Positions 45,781 to 56,710 of a stretch of DNA of 64,000 nt are shown here, one piece after another. The position numbers and the translations under genes were made by a program. A model generated the notes under the pieces. That model was given only the letters and a program-made list of their open reading frames with translations. It was not told the DNA's origin and searched no databases. This DNA comes from Holothuria scabra (taxonomy: Eukaryota > Echinodermata > Holothuroidea > Aspidochirotida > Holothuriidae), in the NCBI GenBank assembly GCA_037179385.1, contig CM074185.1, positions 5,327,371 to 5,391,370 on the forward strand, given 5' to 3'. How positions within the stretch are numbered: position 1 is the first letter of the stretch; every line of letters starts with the position of its first letter.

Positions 45781-45894
45781 TTGCTCTTGGAAGGCCTACA
45801 GATCAAGTGAGCATGGATTATGACGGAGAAGCTGACAGAGCTGTTGATGGCATCACCAGTGGAATATATGATGATGAAAGTTGTACCCATACAT
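45781..45894 (+). CDS. F-type lectin (FTP) domain, exon 1 of 3
   Basis: A 114-base phase 1-1 exon, acceptor tattttttag, donor GTGCGT. It encodes ALGRPTDQVSMDYDGEADRA, then VDGITSGIYDDESCTHT. The ALGRP start, AVDG turn and SCTHT end are hallmarks of the F-type lectin/fucolectin-pentraxin fold (pfam-type F5/8C-like jelly roll). The family binds L-fucose on cell-surface glycans. The cysteine here normally pairs with the one near the domain's end, which is present in the third exon. It sits 12 kb after CCP exon 6 in the same phase, so the predicted protein is CCP modules followed by a lectin domain. Confidence 0.88.
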
Positions 45895-46351
45895 GTGCGT
45901 ATCTGAACTGAACAAGCAATTGATATGGACCACTTAATTGATTATACTTTCACTCTAGCTTCAAAGCGATCAAAAGAGTGAATGTGAAGAGTGAATGATT
46001 AGTTTAAAACAAAATTTTCTTTACCTAATTAGCATAACGATTAAACATCTTTTGAATTAATGTTCACTTTCTGCAGCTAAGTTGTTCATTCATTTGTAAT
46101 TTTAGCAGAGGAAAGATCGTAGTAAAATTTAAGTGGCGTCCCAGCTCAAGCAAATACCATCTCCCATAACCTATTTGCATACATTTTATACTTACTTGAT
46201 AATAGCAATATGGTATAGAACTAAACCATCAAGTTTCATGCTGTTACTGCACATATTATTCATTTACATTTAACAACGGTTATTTATTAACATTATTTAT
46301 TATTTAACAATTTGAACGTTATGGTGTTCTTTTTATCTTCTTTTTTCTAAG
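45895..46351. other. Intron within lectin domain
   Basis: No feature seen. The acceptor is tttttctaag. Confidence 0.6.
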
Positions 46352-46447
46352 CGAGACATAGCTACAATCAATGGTGGTACGTCAACCTTGGTTCAACGGT
46401 TTTGGTTGAGGACATTTTAATATACAATCGACAAGATGGAAGTCATG
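46352..46447 (+). CDS. F-type lectin (FTP) domain, exon 2 of 3
   Basis: A 96-base phase 1-1 exon with donor GTAAGT. Joined to exon 1 it reads on through SRHSYNQWWYVNLGSTVL and VEDILIYNRQDGSH. The WW-V-LG segment and the IYNR-D strand are diagnostic of the FTP fold. In known fucose binders an RxD pair followed by four residues and an R/K, with a histidine 25 residues before the first arginine, contacts the sugar. Here RQD is kept but the vicinal cysteine pair that normally follows is replaced by GSH. Two candidate histidines lie at offsets of 24 and 28 residues, not 25. Confidence 0.88.
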
Positions 46448-47107
46448 GTAAGTGTGTTGTTTTACATACTTTGAGATAGTCGTTACTGAGTTAAAATTTC
46501 AAGACCATATAGCAGCAATAGAATGACCCGAAGCATTTGCTTAATGTGCTGTTATTGTCATTCATACATTAAGTACACAAAATGGTTAGAAACTGGGTAG
46601 TTATTATTTATGAAAAAAAGTTCCAAAACAAATTAATATCTGCTTAAAATTTGGTTTTATAAAGAGTTTTCGGGAAGCCAACTAGATTAATTTGCTTAAG
46701 TTGGCTTCGGTTAACGACTTTGAGTTTCAATCTTGGTGTGCCTCAAAGGCAATAGTAAAGAAAACAAACGATACGCTGTATATTCTTCTCCGTAGCTCTA
46801 CAGAAGCAGGGGGCAAGTTGTTCTTGAATTGAAACTAATAAACCTGTCACCAAATCTGGTCGGCTCCACGAAGGTCTGCCGCAGTCCAATTGGGCGGTCC
46901 GTCGGAGAAATGAAATGTGGCTCTCCTGGGGTCCTGAAACGGCGATAGCACTGATTGGTTAAACAATTTTCACTGTGGTGAAATCTTGTTTCTGACCCGG
47001 ATGTAGCCAGAGGACCTCCTATGGCCCCCGACGTTCCTTCGGTGGCCAACCACGTTCTCATGGCCAACAGCCAACAAAGGCCGCCGGTGAACCTCGGGAT
47101 ATTGCTG
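46448..47107. other. Intron within lectin domain, left of hairpin
   Basis: 46800-47107 is richer in G+C than its surroundings. It shows no coding text I recognise and may be a transposon associated with the hairpin at 47108. Confidence 0.45.
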
Positions 47108-47197
47108 AGTGGTCCTCTTACATATTGTCATGTCGGCCCCTAGAGCTTTACATGGGAAGCTCTGGGGGCCGACATGACAATATGTAAGAGGACCACT
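47108..47197. repeat. Hairpin: 41-base arms, 8-base loop
   Basis: 47108-47148 and 47157-47197 are reverse complements with one mismatch (a G-T wobble in RNA), around the loop TACATGGG. Each arm includes GTGGTCCTCTTACATATTG. Confidence 0.95.
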
Positions 47198-47982
47198 AGT
47201 GCAGATTATTATCCATTCGGTCACCTGACGTACCCACGATCTCGTGCTATTTTTGTTGCGCACAGCGCACTCTCTGCATGTATCATTCGCACACATTAAC
47301 ATGTTTCATGTTCCACAAAGTATAAATATTTCTTGTAGACTGCTTCATTTTTGCACGCAGGTGAAGCATATGCCTTGTTCCTTGTTCTAACATGTAGGCT
47401 TACATTATTCACTTTAATCGCATGCTCACCTAAATTTTGTTACACTGTAAACCGAAATATCAGGAGTTTGTCGTTCCCACTACACCCCACCGACCTTACA
47501 CATTTCCAAAATGTCTGTAATACGATTTTCATTAGTCCATTTGAGATATCCTACAGCATAGTGTTGGCTAAAAAACGGTAAAACTTAATGGAACACTGAG
47601 TGTGTGTCACGATAATAAATATTTGGTTTTCCAAATCTTATGACTTAACCTCCCAGAAGAGGATTGTCGTGTATATTTTTACGAATCATTAATATCGTGT
47701 ATTCTTTGCTTAACAAGTGAAACTCTTACTTCCTCTCAGCGTACATTTAACGATCCACATGGGAAAAGGATCCTCGATAAGGCAATTGGACTCCTGATCC
47801 TCGAACCTTGGCAGCGGAAGCGAAACTTTATTTTACCGACTGAAAGTGTCAACTTGTTATAAAAGACTTGATTACAACAGATAAACTATTTGATATAACG
47901 ATATCGAGACTTTGTGCATTTCTTATTATTGTTCGAGGCATCTGATATTGAATTATAATCAAGTTATGTGCTTTCATCTTAG
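47198..47982. other. Intron within lectin domain, right of hairpin
   Basis: No gene seen. An open frame at 47351-47581 has no recognised similarity. It ends with acceptor ctttcatcttag. Confidence 0.5.
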
Positions 47983-48192
47983 GTGACAGACTTTTAAATG
48001 CGAAAGTCCGTATTGGTGACCAAACTCACGTTACTTCAAATCAGGTGGTCGGCGTAGTAAATAATACTGACATCAATCCGATACATATCATAGTTCGCCC
48101 ACCAATCGAAGGAAGAATCATCAGTATCTCAGAGTTGCCACCTCAGCAACCACTCACTTTGTGTGAAGTGCAAGTTTTCGGGGAACAACGCG
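47983..48192 (+). CDS. F-type lectin (FTP) domain, exon 3 of 3
   Basis: A 210-base phase 1-1 exon, donor GTAAGT. It encodes DRLLNAKVRIGDQTHVTS, then NQVVGVVNN, HIIVRPPIEGRIISI and PLTLCEVQVFGEQR. The RLLNAKVRIG, GRIISI and LCEVQVFG strands complete the FTP domain, about 140 residues over three exons, a normal family size. The internal disulfide usually found in this part is absent: both expected cysteines are replaced (V in NQVVG, P or V in HIIVRP). The start creates a split glycine codon that places five, not four, residues between RQD and the next arginine. Sugar binding may thus differ from classical fucolectins. Confidence 0.88.
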
Positions 48193-49026
48193 GTAAGTTA
48201 ATCAAACTCCGATTGATAAAAGTATGAGACATCACTGCATTTCATTTCTTGTATCAATGGGTTTTTTACATTATTACACAGCACCGACTATTCAATAAAA
48301 TGTAGCTGGCCCGATAATTAGGTAAACTCAATTAATCACACTCAGTTAATTGTGGGCGGACAGACTGGACCATTTTACAGCGGGAGGCGTTGTTGAAATG
48401 TGACACTGGTTAATTTTACTGGATTTTTACGCTTTTTTTTATTTCTTACACTCTGGTATAATCTCTCGGAACTGGAATACCCAAGGGAAATGTCCGAGGG
48501 TCTAAAGGGAACATATGCCAATCTCCTCTTCGGAAGAAAAAAGCTTCAAGTCTGCAGATGTGCCAAAAAATCTTAAACTTGATGACCTTAATAGCGATTA
48601 TAATTTGCTAATAGCGATCATAATTTGGCATTTGTTTTGTTATTTTGTTTTCGAAGCTTAGTCTAATGGGTTTAAGCCCCCAGATCCCCCAATGGCTACA
48701 AACCTGATGGAACGTTGTACAAATTTTATATTAGTGGGTCAAGTTTTGACTAACATTTCATAGTACTGTATATGATACAAAATAATGTCCCCTTATCTTC
48801 TATTCGACGGATAAATTTTTCAGCACCTGAACAGGTAAGAAAATATATCTGCCCTTTCTTTATCTATGATGCTGTGTCCATTAATGTTAGATTTTTCTCC
48901 TTTAAAGAAAACCATTATTTACCAGGACTGAAACAATTTCATCTGACTAAACTTGTGGGAGATTTCTGTAATTATGACTAACAATTGTTTGCTATAATCA
49001 AATCGTTTTTTGTTTTCATATTGAAG
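48193..49026. other. Intron between lectin domain and CCP exon 7
   Basis: AT-rich, no gene or recognised repeat. Acceptor ttcatattgaag. Confidence 0.55.
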
Positions 49027-49241
49027 GTTGTTCAATTGGATGCGAAGTTCCCTTCATTGAAAACGGTTATTATACAATCGGTTCAACAAACGGGAGACAA
49101 CTACACCCACGTGAATGTGTTCAACCAGGTCAATATATTTTTGTAAATTGTCTGCAAAGACTGACAATACGAGGAACTTACTACTACAGATGTGAGGCAA
49201 CTGGCGAATGGTATAAAGAACATCAACACCATGCAACATGT
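49027..49241 (+). CDS. CCP-like module with six cysteines, exon 7
   Basis: A phase 1-1 exon with donor GTATGT; the coding part is 49027-49241, with the last codon split. It reads GCSIGCEVPFIENGYYTIG, then PRECVQPGQYIFVNCL, YYYRCEATGEWYKE and HHAT. The final cysteine is made at the junction with the next exon (T plus GT). The sushi cysteines are those in CEVP, VNC, YRC and the junction codon; the tryptophan is in GEW. Two additional cysteines (GCS and REC) are not part of a normal sushi module and could form a third disulfide. The exon at 55640 has the same extra pair, so this is a conserved variant, not an error. Confidence 0.85.
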
Positions 49242-49849
49242 ATGTTTACTTTTGTACTTCTAGAGGTTAATACATTTCGTGAACATTAGGCTTCAACATC
49301 AACAAGGCATTATTAACCTAGTTTAAGGTTGTGATATTTCTTCCAAGAAGGAAGAGCTACGATTTCCATGTGATGGGTGAAATTTCCTCAAAGACAGACA
49401 TTTCACTTTTGGAGTAATGGTAGACTGGAGAGAGCACAATCTTCTAACTGTGTACAAGAAAATTGAAGCTAGTGTGATTCGCGATTGCACGTAATTCATG
49501 TAGCAAATGTATTGAAAACGATGTAACACGTTGCGTGCATAAATCTCCCTATTTATGTTAAGTTTAATCCTTATAGGTATAAGGTTTTCAGCTAGAATGT
49601 TGGTGATAATCATGTCATGTTGGTAAAGCTATTACCCAAGCTGCGTGGTTGCTTCGTGGATGGGTCAATTTCAGTGAACTCCCAAGCGAAAATATTTTGC
49701 TGAAAAAGGAAGTTGTCTGAAATTGTCTAAAAATAGTGGGCTTTTCGTAACAAGGAGGCTGGTTGATTTCGGGCTCCTTGAAGTGATCGTCTGGAGATAT
49801 ACTCTATGCAATAAGCTCTTACTCAAAAGTGATATTTGGCTAATATCGG
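49242..49849. other. Intron, no gene seen
   Basis: Overlapping minus-strand open frames have low-information text; no family. Confidence 0.5.
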
Positions 49850-50340
49850 GAAATGTCTGGCTATTTTTAAGATTTACATGGCCATATAAAACCTGATGTA
49901 TATGCTGAATCAAGTTGTATTTGGCTATATCATGCCAGATATACATATTAAGTTTCATATGGGAATAGCATTATACATATATCTTGATAGAATAAACATT
50001 TGGCAATATGGAAGCTGATGTGACTTGATATACCTGATACGATTGTAAAGATGGATATGGCCGTATGAAGCCAGAATTTGATGATGAACGTTCATGGCTG
50101 ATATCCATCGTAAGCTAGACATGACCATATCAAGCTGGATGTCTCTTAATAAAAGAATGCACCATAAACAAATATAGTTTTCATACGGTCAGGCGATGGA
50201 CGTTCATGGCAGCTATACATATTAACTTTTATAAAGCCGAATCAAGCTAGATCTAACTTATTGAAATTCCATGCCAGATAATCATTTCAAGTTTTATACG
50301 ACCATGTCATTTCAGATATAACCAAGAAAAATATGAATTT
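49850..50340. repeat. Degenerate ~80-base repeat series
   Basis: Irregular copies with TGGCCATAT, ATCAAG and CCAGATATACATATTAAG. They match the series at 35080-35560. Confidence 0.5.
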
Positions 50341-50734
50341 CCTAATTACTCGGTCACTTGGAATTCCAACTGCCCCTTAACCCTTCAGGACAAGACATTA
50401 TTGTGTACCAAGAAATGCTTGTCCCCCATTAGCGAGAAAAAAATTTATTTTTACTTTTAAAAGTCACCAAAGTATATTCGAAGTCAAAATACTTAACACT
50501 GCGGTATATACTTAAGTGATCCTTTTGGCAAAACCGATTTAAGAAAAAGGTGAGGCAATATGCCATCTCTGAGTATTTTGCCTCCTCAAGTAAATTGTCT
50601 CTAATTACTTCGATAAAATTCATAACGGAGTGATAAATATGCACGCCTTTAATGACATTGCTGGAATTTCGGTCAAAATGAACGAAGTGTTATCAATTGC
50701 CGAACATCAAGACCCTTACAAAAAAGGTGCGTCA
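50341..50734. other. Intron, no gene seen
   Basis: AT-rich, no features recognised. Confidence 0.5.
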
Positions 50735-51075
50735 ACCTGTGTCAGCACCATGTGTGATCACGCGTGGGAAAACAAAGGAAATCACGCGTGTTCTTGGGTG
50801 ACAAACCTGCACTTTTGGAACCTTCTACTCACAGGTTTGACACAGGTTTTTCACACATTTCCTTGCTTTTAAAATCAAGCCACAGGTTTTGTAAAAGAAT
50901 TCTTTGTTAACCCTAGTTTTTATCACCACACGTTTTGCACATAAAACCTGTGTCAAACCCGTGACAAACCTGTGTCGAACCTGTGGCTAATGATCTACCT
51001 GCGTCAATGTCAAGGGAAATCACAGGTTTTCCGGCAAAAACCTGTGATAAACCCTGGAAAAAACCTGTGAAAACC
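50735..51075. repeat. CACAGGT/ACCTGTG-rich patch
   Basis: Ten exact copies of the heptamer were counted in 341 bases: six as ACCTGTG and four as CACAGGT. Many are extended to AAACCTGTG or CACAGGTTT. Opposed copies such as CACAGGTTTTCC and AAAACCTGTG near 51020-51045 could pair as hairpins. Open frames on both strands here come from the repeat. Confidence 0.7.
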
Positions 51076-51714
51076 TGCGGATTTGGAACCAATTGCCTCA
51101 CCTTTTTTTTTGTAAGGGGAATGAAGGCCTGTCATTCATACTGTATGACAACTTCAGACGCCTGTCTCAAATGAATATTATGATAGTATGAGATGCTTTT
51201 TCAAACATGCAAACTGGAAAATGTTTTTTAATGTAAGCTGTGAGAATAACAAAACATTACACGATCCGTCAAAGAAGCATCAAGGAGACTTGTATAAGCC
51301 GTATTTTCATCATTGTATCTTTGACCTCAATTTTTCTTTGACGTTGAATAGTTAAAGCAGTTCAAGTCCACAAGATTGGACAAAGGTGGGTGCTAATATT
51401 GTAATACTATCTTAACACACGTCCATCAAGCCGGTTCAGATGCTGAAATAAGAGCGATTTCTGTACCGCTTCCATCATCCACTCTTCCCACGGTGCAGGT
51501 ACGATTCGAATACAGTTATAGATCGGTCTGTCGGTTTAAGTGTAACAGAAAGTTTATTCATACATAACGAAGCACTCAGGGATTACGGCTCACAGGTAGG
51601 ATCCAGAGGAAATCCCCTAGCTCTCAAGCCTTTTAAAATTTTTGAACAAAATCATAGTACAATGAAACTTCTGCAAATTGCACGAGTTTACCTTGTAATA
51701 AACCAATCTATATA
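51076..51714. other. Intron, no gene seen
   Basis: No recognised features. TA at 51713-51714 is the probable left target site of the next element. Confidence 0.5.
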
Positions 51715-53061
51715 CACTGTTAAAAATTGTAAATTTACAGACTTTTTTTAACTTAAACTTTTTGTATTTTACTTTTAATAGAGATTTTCTGTATCTTTAC
51801 AGAAACTTTGTATTGCTACAATAAAAAAATGGTTGTTTAACATGTATTTTCTGTTAATTTGAAAAACCATTTCTGTCTGCTTTTTTAACCAAATTTCACT
51901 GTTTTGTAAAACTTTTTCTGTAAATTTACAGAAATTTTAACAGTATTTTGTATTTTTCTGATTTCACATAAATATACTGTCATTTAACAAACATTCATTT
52001 TGTTTTTAAGCTGAAAAAGAAACAAAAATAAGCCCAAACAAACAAATAAGAAATAGCCAGAAAATTTTCAATACATAACATGCATGGTTCTGCGAAGTTT
52101 CAGTTTAAAAAAAAAACATTTTTGGCAAATTTATGGCCCTATTTGAAAATTAACTTACATTTATTATAAAAGCATACTTAGTTATTACGTTCTTAGTTAT
52201 AAATATCATACAGCTGGTGTTTTGTCACACATTTTTAAGTAAAAAGAAATTGTAAGGCCCTAATTTCAGAGCACTGACAATTGGTATACTGTGTCAACTC
52301 ATCGCCACAGGCGCTCATGCACTTGATCGGAGCAAATTAAAAACGTTTCACAAATTTACTTGAAAGAGTCTGTAAATTTACCACTTTATGACGTAAATCT
52401 CATTTTGCATAAATGGGTGGAGCTTATTTTGTAGGCATTTTCCTAACAAAAGGATTGCTGTTGCTTTGAATTATATCTTCTTTGGCGTTTTTTAATCAGG
52501 TAGTGATAAACTTATTGTTTACCTTGTCTGGAAATGTTTGCAACCAATGTATTTGCATTCTTTGTCATATTTATTTAAAAAACAATTATTATATTGTACA
52601 AAAAATGTGACTTTCCAATTACAAAGTTCCTAGAGATAGCAGTCTACTTGACACCAACAATATAACAACAAAGCATCCTCGAGGGGACTTTTAGAAAAAA
52701 AAACTCATAACGATACATTACGTTGATAAGCAAATACCTGATCTACGTAATGGTGAAGTGTATGTTACGTAATAACATATGAAAGGTAAAAAAGCGATAT
52801 TGTAATAAATATTAAAACGTCGGGAATGAAAACAGTAGGCTGTAAATCACATAAAATTAAGGTAAACAAAACAGAACAATTCTGAATTCGATTTTACAGT
52901 AGACTTTTGTAAACTAATTTACATGCAAAAACTGTAAAGAAAAAACAAACCCTTAATGTTTTTTCATGATTACAGTCTTGCTGTAAAAAAAAACATTATT
53001 TGGTTGGAAAAAAATTTGCCATAAAAATTATGTAAATTTACAGAGAAATTTTTTAACAGTG
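51715..53061. mobile_element. Non-autonomous DNA transposon with CACTGTTAAAAA ends
   Basis: The ends CACTGTTAAAAA (51715) and TTTTTAACAGTG (to 53061) are inverted repeats, each followed inward by the palindrome TGTAAATTTACA. TA flanks both sides, as expected of a TA target-site duplication (Tc1/mariner-like insertion, inference). The 1.35-kb AT-rich interior has no transposase text. A third internal TGTAAATTTACAG at about 51920 suggests a nested or duplicated end. Confidence 0.65.
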
Positions 53062-55639
53062 TAACAGCTTCATACTCCGTCACGTAATGCCTGCACGGCT
53101 AGTAAAAGGTGAAAGTTGCTGTTGATGCTGAAATCTTCAAAAGGGTTGAAAGTTTACCATGAATAACAACTTCGGCTGAGACGGTTTATCTTGTTGTATC
53201 TTTGCATGGGTGTCCGCGGAAAAAAACACTGAGCAAAACCTTTTATTGATCAAATTTGAGGGTTCTTTTGCTCCCAGGAGAGAGCCTAACGGGGATGGTC
53301 CTAGGATAGGTTCAGCTCCCGACAAGGAGCAATATTCTAAAGAAAACGAGTCTTCGTAAAATAAGAAGGGAGGTTTTTTTCTTCGTTCAAAGGGTTTTTT
53401 TGCTTTAAGAATGAAAACGAAACTGAGGACCTGTTAGTTTTCCAAAAGAATTTCGGAAAGTTTTGATTTTTCGGAAGTAAATATGACTTTCAAGACTTTT
53501 GACTTCAATTTCGGCTTTTAAGAATATTTTTATTTAAGAACCTGCCATTGCCGTTTTCAACAAAATTAAACATATTGCCATGTGTTCAAAGGGTTTTGAG
53601 GCTGAAAATTAACCCCATGGTTAAGGTTAATCCTTTCCCGTCGGAGTCAGGAATTTTCTAGGGGAGAAACCTTTGTTCATGTTTACACGTTTGGCGTCAT
53701 CATAGTTAAGCGCAACGCTCTAAGGAAATTTTAACCAAATTGTAATCCATGTCGCTCAAAATTACACTTCACATACCTTTTAAATTTCATCTGTCAGTTT
53801 CTATTTTAAAATATTTCGTTCTGGAAATTTTCTCGCCGGCCTAAATTGATTTCTTTAATACTTTTTTTTTTAATTATTTTTCAATGTTCTACATTTTTCA
53901 TTCAATATTGTTTCCCGTTTTTAATTTTCATGGGGGATGAAAGGCTAAATGCCCTTTTACCCATACCTGCAGATCCTAATGTATCTCTGTGCATTGTCCA
54001 AGAAAGAACAATCAAGCTGTGATACTAAGTTTTCAATAGCAGTTAGGGAAATGTTGCGCTCTTGCACGTGCACACATAGCTGCAGCTACAAATTTGTATT
54101 AAAGATAAGTTTCCGTAAAGATGAAATCACAAGTTGGGATACGCTGGAACCGCGGATCCAAACATGAAGTGGCGGGTCATCATAGAGCGGCACAAAATAT
54201 TCAAGGAAACAAAATGCTACTATATCACTTAAAAACTATTTAAAACATTCACGTCAAAAACAAGAAAGGCAGGCTTAAACTCTGCAGTTTCCCTCACCAT
54301 CTTGTTACTGTGATCCTTGTAAAGCGGTCTTTCCGACGTTGTCTTACCAACAATAGCCTGCAGCTAAAAGACACAGAATGCGCCTTTCTGCCCCGTTACG
54401 TACCTGGTGAAAAACTTGGCGAGGGGCTAAAAGATCTATGTGTGGCTCTAAAGTTATTCATCGTCCCCAGGAGAAATTCTAGCTCTCCTTCTGTTAACAG
54501 TACCCTCTGTATTTTTTCTTTGTTCCCTCCTTCCGTCCCTGTCGAAACTTGTCCTGCACGTATGTCGTTCGACATTTTGAAGCGTCCGTTGTAACCTGAG
54601 ACCCCGCAAAAATCAAAAACGTGATCTTTACAAGCCACATTAGTATGTTCACTAATAGTTTTTCTCTATAATTCTCACACTTTACACTTTGGGAGTATGT
54701 TACCACTGACAATTTAAACGAACGCATCCCTTAGTACAATCCTATTGATATTTGGACAGGGTATAATCTGAAACAGTGAAGAATCATGCATCTGAATTTG
54801 TAATACAAAATTAACGATAAGGCTACCATTCGTATTATACCTGAAAACTGCAATTTGCAACACACGCTTCAGTTTTGGTCAAATGTTCTAGTCAACTGTA
54901 CCAAAAAAGTCTTGTTCTCATCGTACTTACTTTTCTTGGGTGTTTTTTTTTTTTGGTTTCAAGACGACTACCGATAGACTTATTGCTGTCATAGAGGGTC
55001 AAACATTTTTTTCGTTAGAACAATACGTGTTGCCTGTAAGGCGTTATGAGCCGTTCAGGTAGGACTTACTCGACAAGAGGGCCAACTCCTCGAGAGTAGA
55101 GCGAACATTAAGAAGCCCAGCCAAGGCAATGAGTTCGCAGTGAGACGTGATTGATGCCCACTGGTAGCGCGCAAAATTTTGGCTTTTTTAAAAAAAAGAC
55201 GAAAGTCTGAGGTTTTCCTTTAAAGGAAAACTAAACTTTTTTGAAAAAAAAAACTCTTTTTATAAAAAGACTATTAAATACATCGCGGTGTTTACTGAAG
55301 AACGTAACCTACATATAAGCGACTGAGAATCTTTGGGGGGTCACCCATTTTATGTTAGATAAAAAAAAACTGGAAATATTTTTTCCTGTAAACCGTTGAC
55401 CTTTTGAACAAAAATTTGAAAACTAAGAGCTTCTATTGGACAAATTTTGAAAATAAACCAAGTAAATTTTGTCTTATGGTTGAGTAAAATTGAAAAACTT
55501 TGACAGTTTAATCAAGGATAAATTATGCCTTTCCAGAGATAATGATTGGAAGTGGCTGATATTTATAACACGTTAATATCCCAGATGAAGAAAGCAGAAG
55601 CATAGATTACCATAAATTCACCTCTGCATTTCATTTAAG
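53062..55639. other. Intron before CCP exon 8
   Basis: About 2.6 kb. Two overlapping open frames at 54310-54638 on opposite strands have no recognised family. Near 55425, AAAACTAAGAGCTTCTATTG belongs to a repeat also seen near 26815 and 63265. Acceptor tttcatttaag. Confidence 0.45.
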
Positions 55640-55855
55640 GTCATGTCTGTCCAGAAAATCAGTGTGTGGTACCAAACATAGAAAATGGCGAATACATTCC
55701 GGAAACGAATGGACCTTGCACCCAAGATAACCAACTTTACCTGTATTTAAGATGTCTTCCTGGAACGGAGCGTGATGGACAACATTTTTACCGTTGCTCA
55801 CAAGGTGAACTTCTCACAGGAAACCCTGGTAACAGTTTAACATCTTGTACACAAG
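55640..55855 (+). CDS. CCP-like module with six cysteines, exon 8
   Basis: A 216-base phase 1-1 exon, acceptor tttcatttaag, donor GTATGA. Its first two bases complete the final cysteine codon of exon 7. It reads HVCPENQCVVPNIENGEY, then GPCTQDNQLYLYLRCL, HFYRCSQGELL and LTSCTQ. Cysteines in QCVVP, LRC, YRC and TSC are the sushi set. Extra cysteines in VCPE and GPC match the spacing of the extra pair in exon 7. The usual tryptophan before the last cysteine is missing. Reading on past the donor gives a frame of 119 residues from an internal ATG, which I regard as unspliced intron. Confidence 0.83.
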
Positions 55856-56710
55856 GTATGAATTTGTTTCCTTACCCTATCATGACTGAATTCACTAACA
55901 TGGCATTTACTATAATCTTGCATAGAAGCACCCAATTTTTTTCTATCCATTTATTCATGAGACTTTATCGTATGATACTTTCAAAGGGCATACTTTATCC
56001 ACTCTATAAACAGTTATTACGATAACATTCCATTCCACGGAATCCCATATATGATGCAATAAAATGACAATCTATGTTAAGCTGTAAAAACCGTTTTCAG
56101 TCCCAGCAAAGGTAATACTTAAAAATTTACTGTCTGAGCAGTCACCAAGATATATTAAGGTCTGATGACGTTACACACAGTCGAATTTTTGTCGCTTATG
56201 GAAATGTTAACCTGGGTCTAAGTTGGAAAAATGAATGGCTGTTTTATTCTGTTTAGGCTACTTTCAATGACGAACAAGTGAGCTATGAAACTAACCAGAT
56301 TAAGAATAACTTCGCAAGTTATCATATCACCAGTTTCAGAAAGTGTCGGCTAGAACGCTCAAGAATCGCAGGGAGATTTAAGGTCATGCTTTCTGAACGT
56401 TGGCGAATGGTCACAAGTTTGTCCTGAAATAATCCCAAAGCTGCCCAAAAATAACCAAATGATAAAATTTGTCTCGAAAGTCCCGAAAATAATATACTTT
56501 CCCACATAGGTTTCGTTGATAAATTACTCTAATTTTCCTGAAGAGGGTCAATCCCGCTTTGTTTATGCTTCGAATCTGTTTGCAGTATACCTGTGAGTAA
56601 GTCAGCCATCTTGAAACGCAATGCATGATGGTACCTAGCATATTGCAGCGCTGCGATAATCCAAAACAATGCCATGCATCGGGCGTTCACATACGTAAGT
56701 GATAGGAAAG
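55856..56710. other. Sequence after CCP exon 8, no gene seen
   Basis: No stop-bearing terminal exon, transmembrane segment or AATAAA assigned to the CCP gene. Confidence 0.5.

Noticed and set aside
50913..51174. Open frames on both strands with repeated KTC/KPV/TGF text
   Set aside because: They follow from the CACAGGT-rich patch.
54310..54638. Overlapping plus and minus open frames of 80-94 residues
   Set aside because: Neither has a recognised family or splice context. Each is probably the shadow of the other or of chance.
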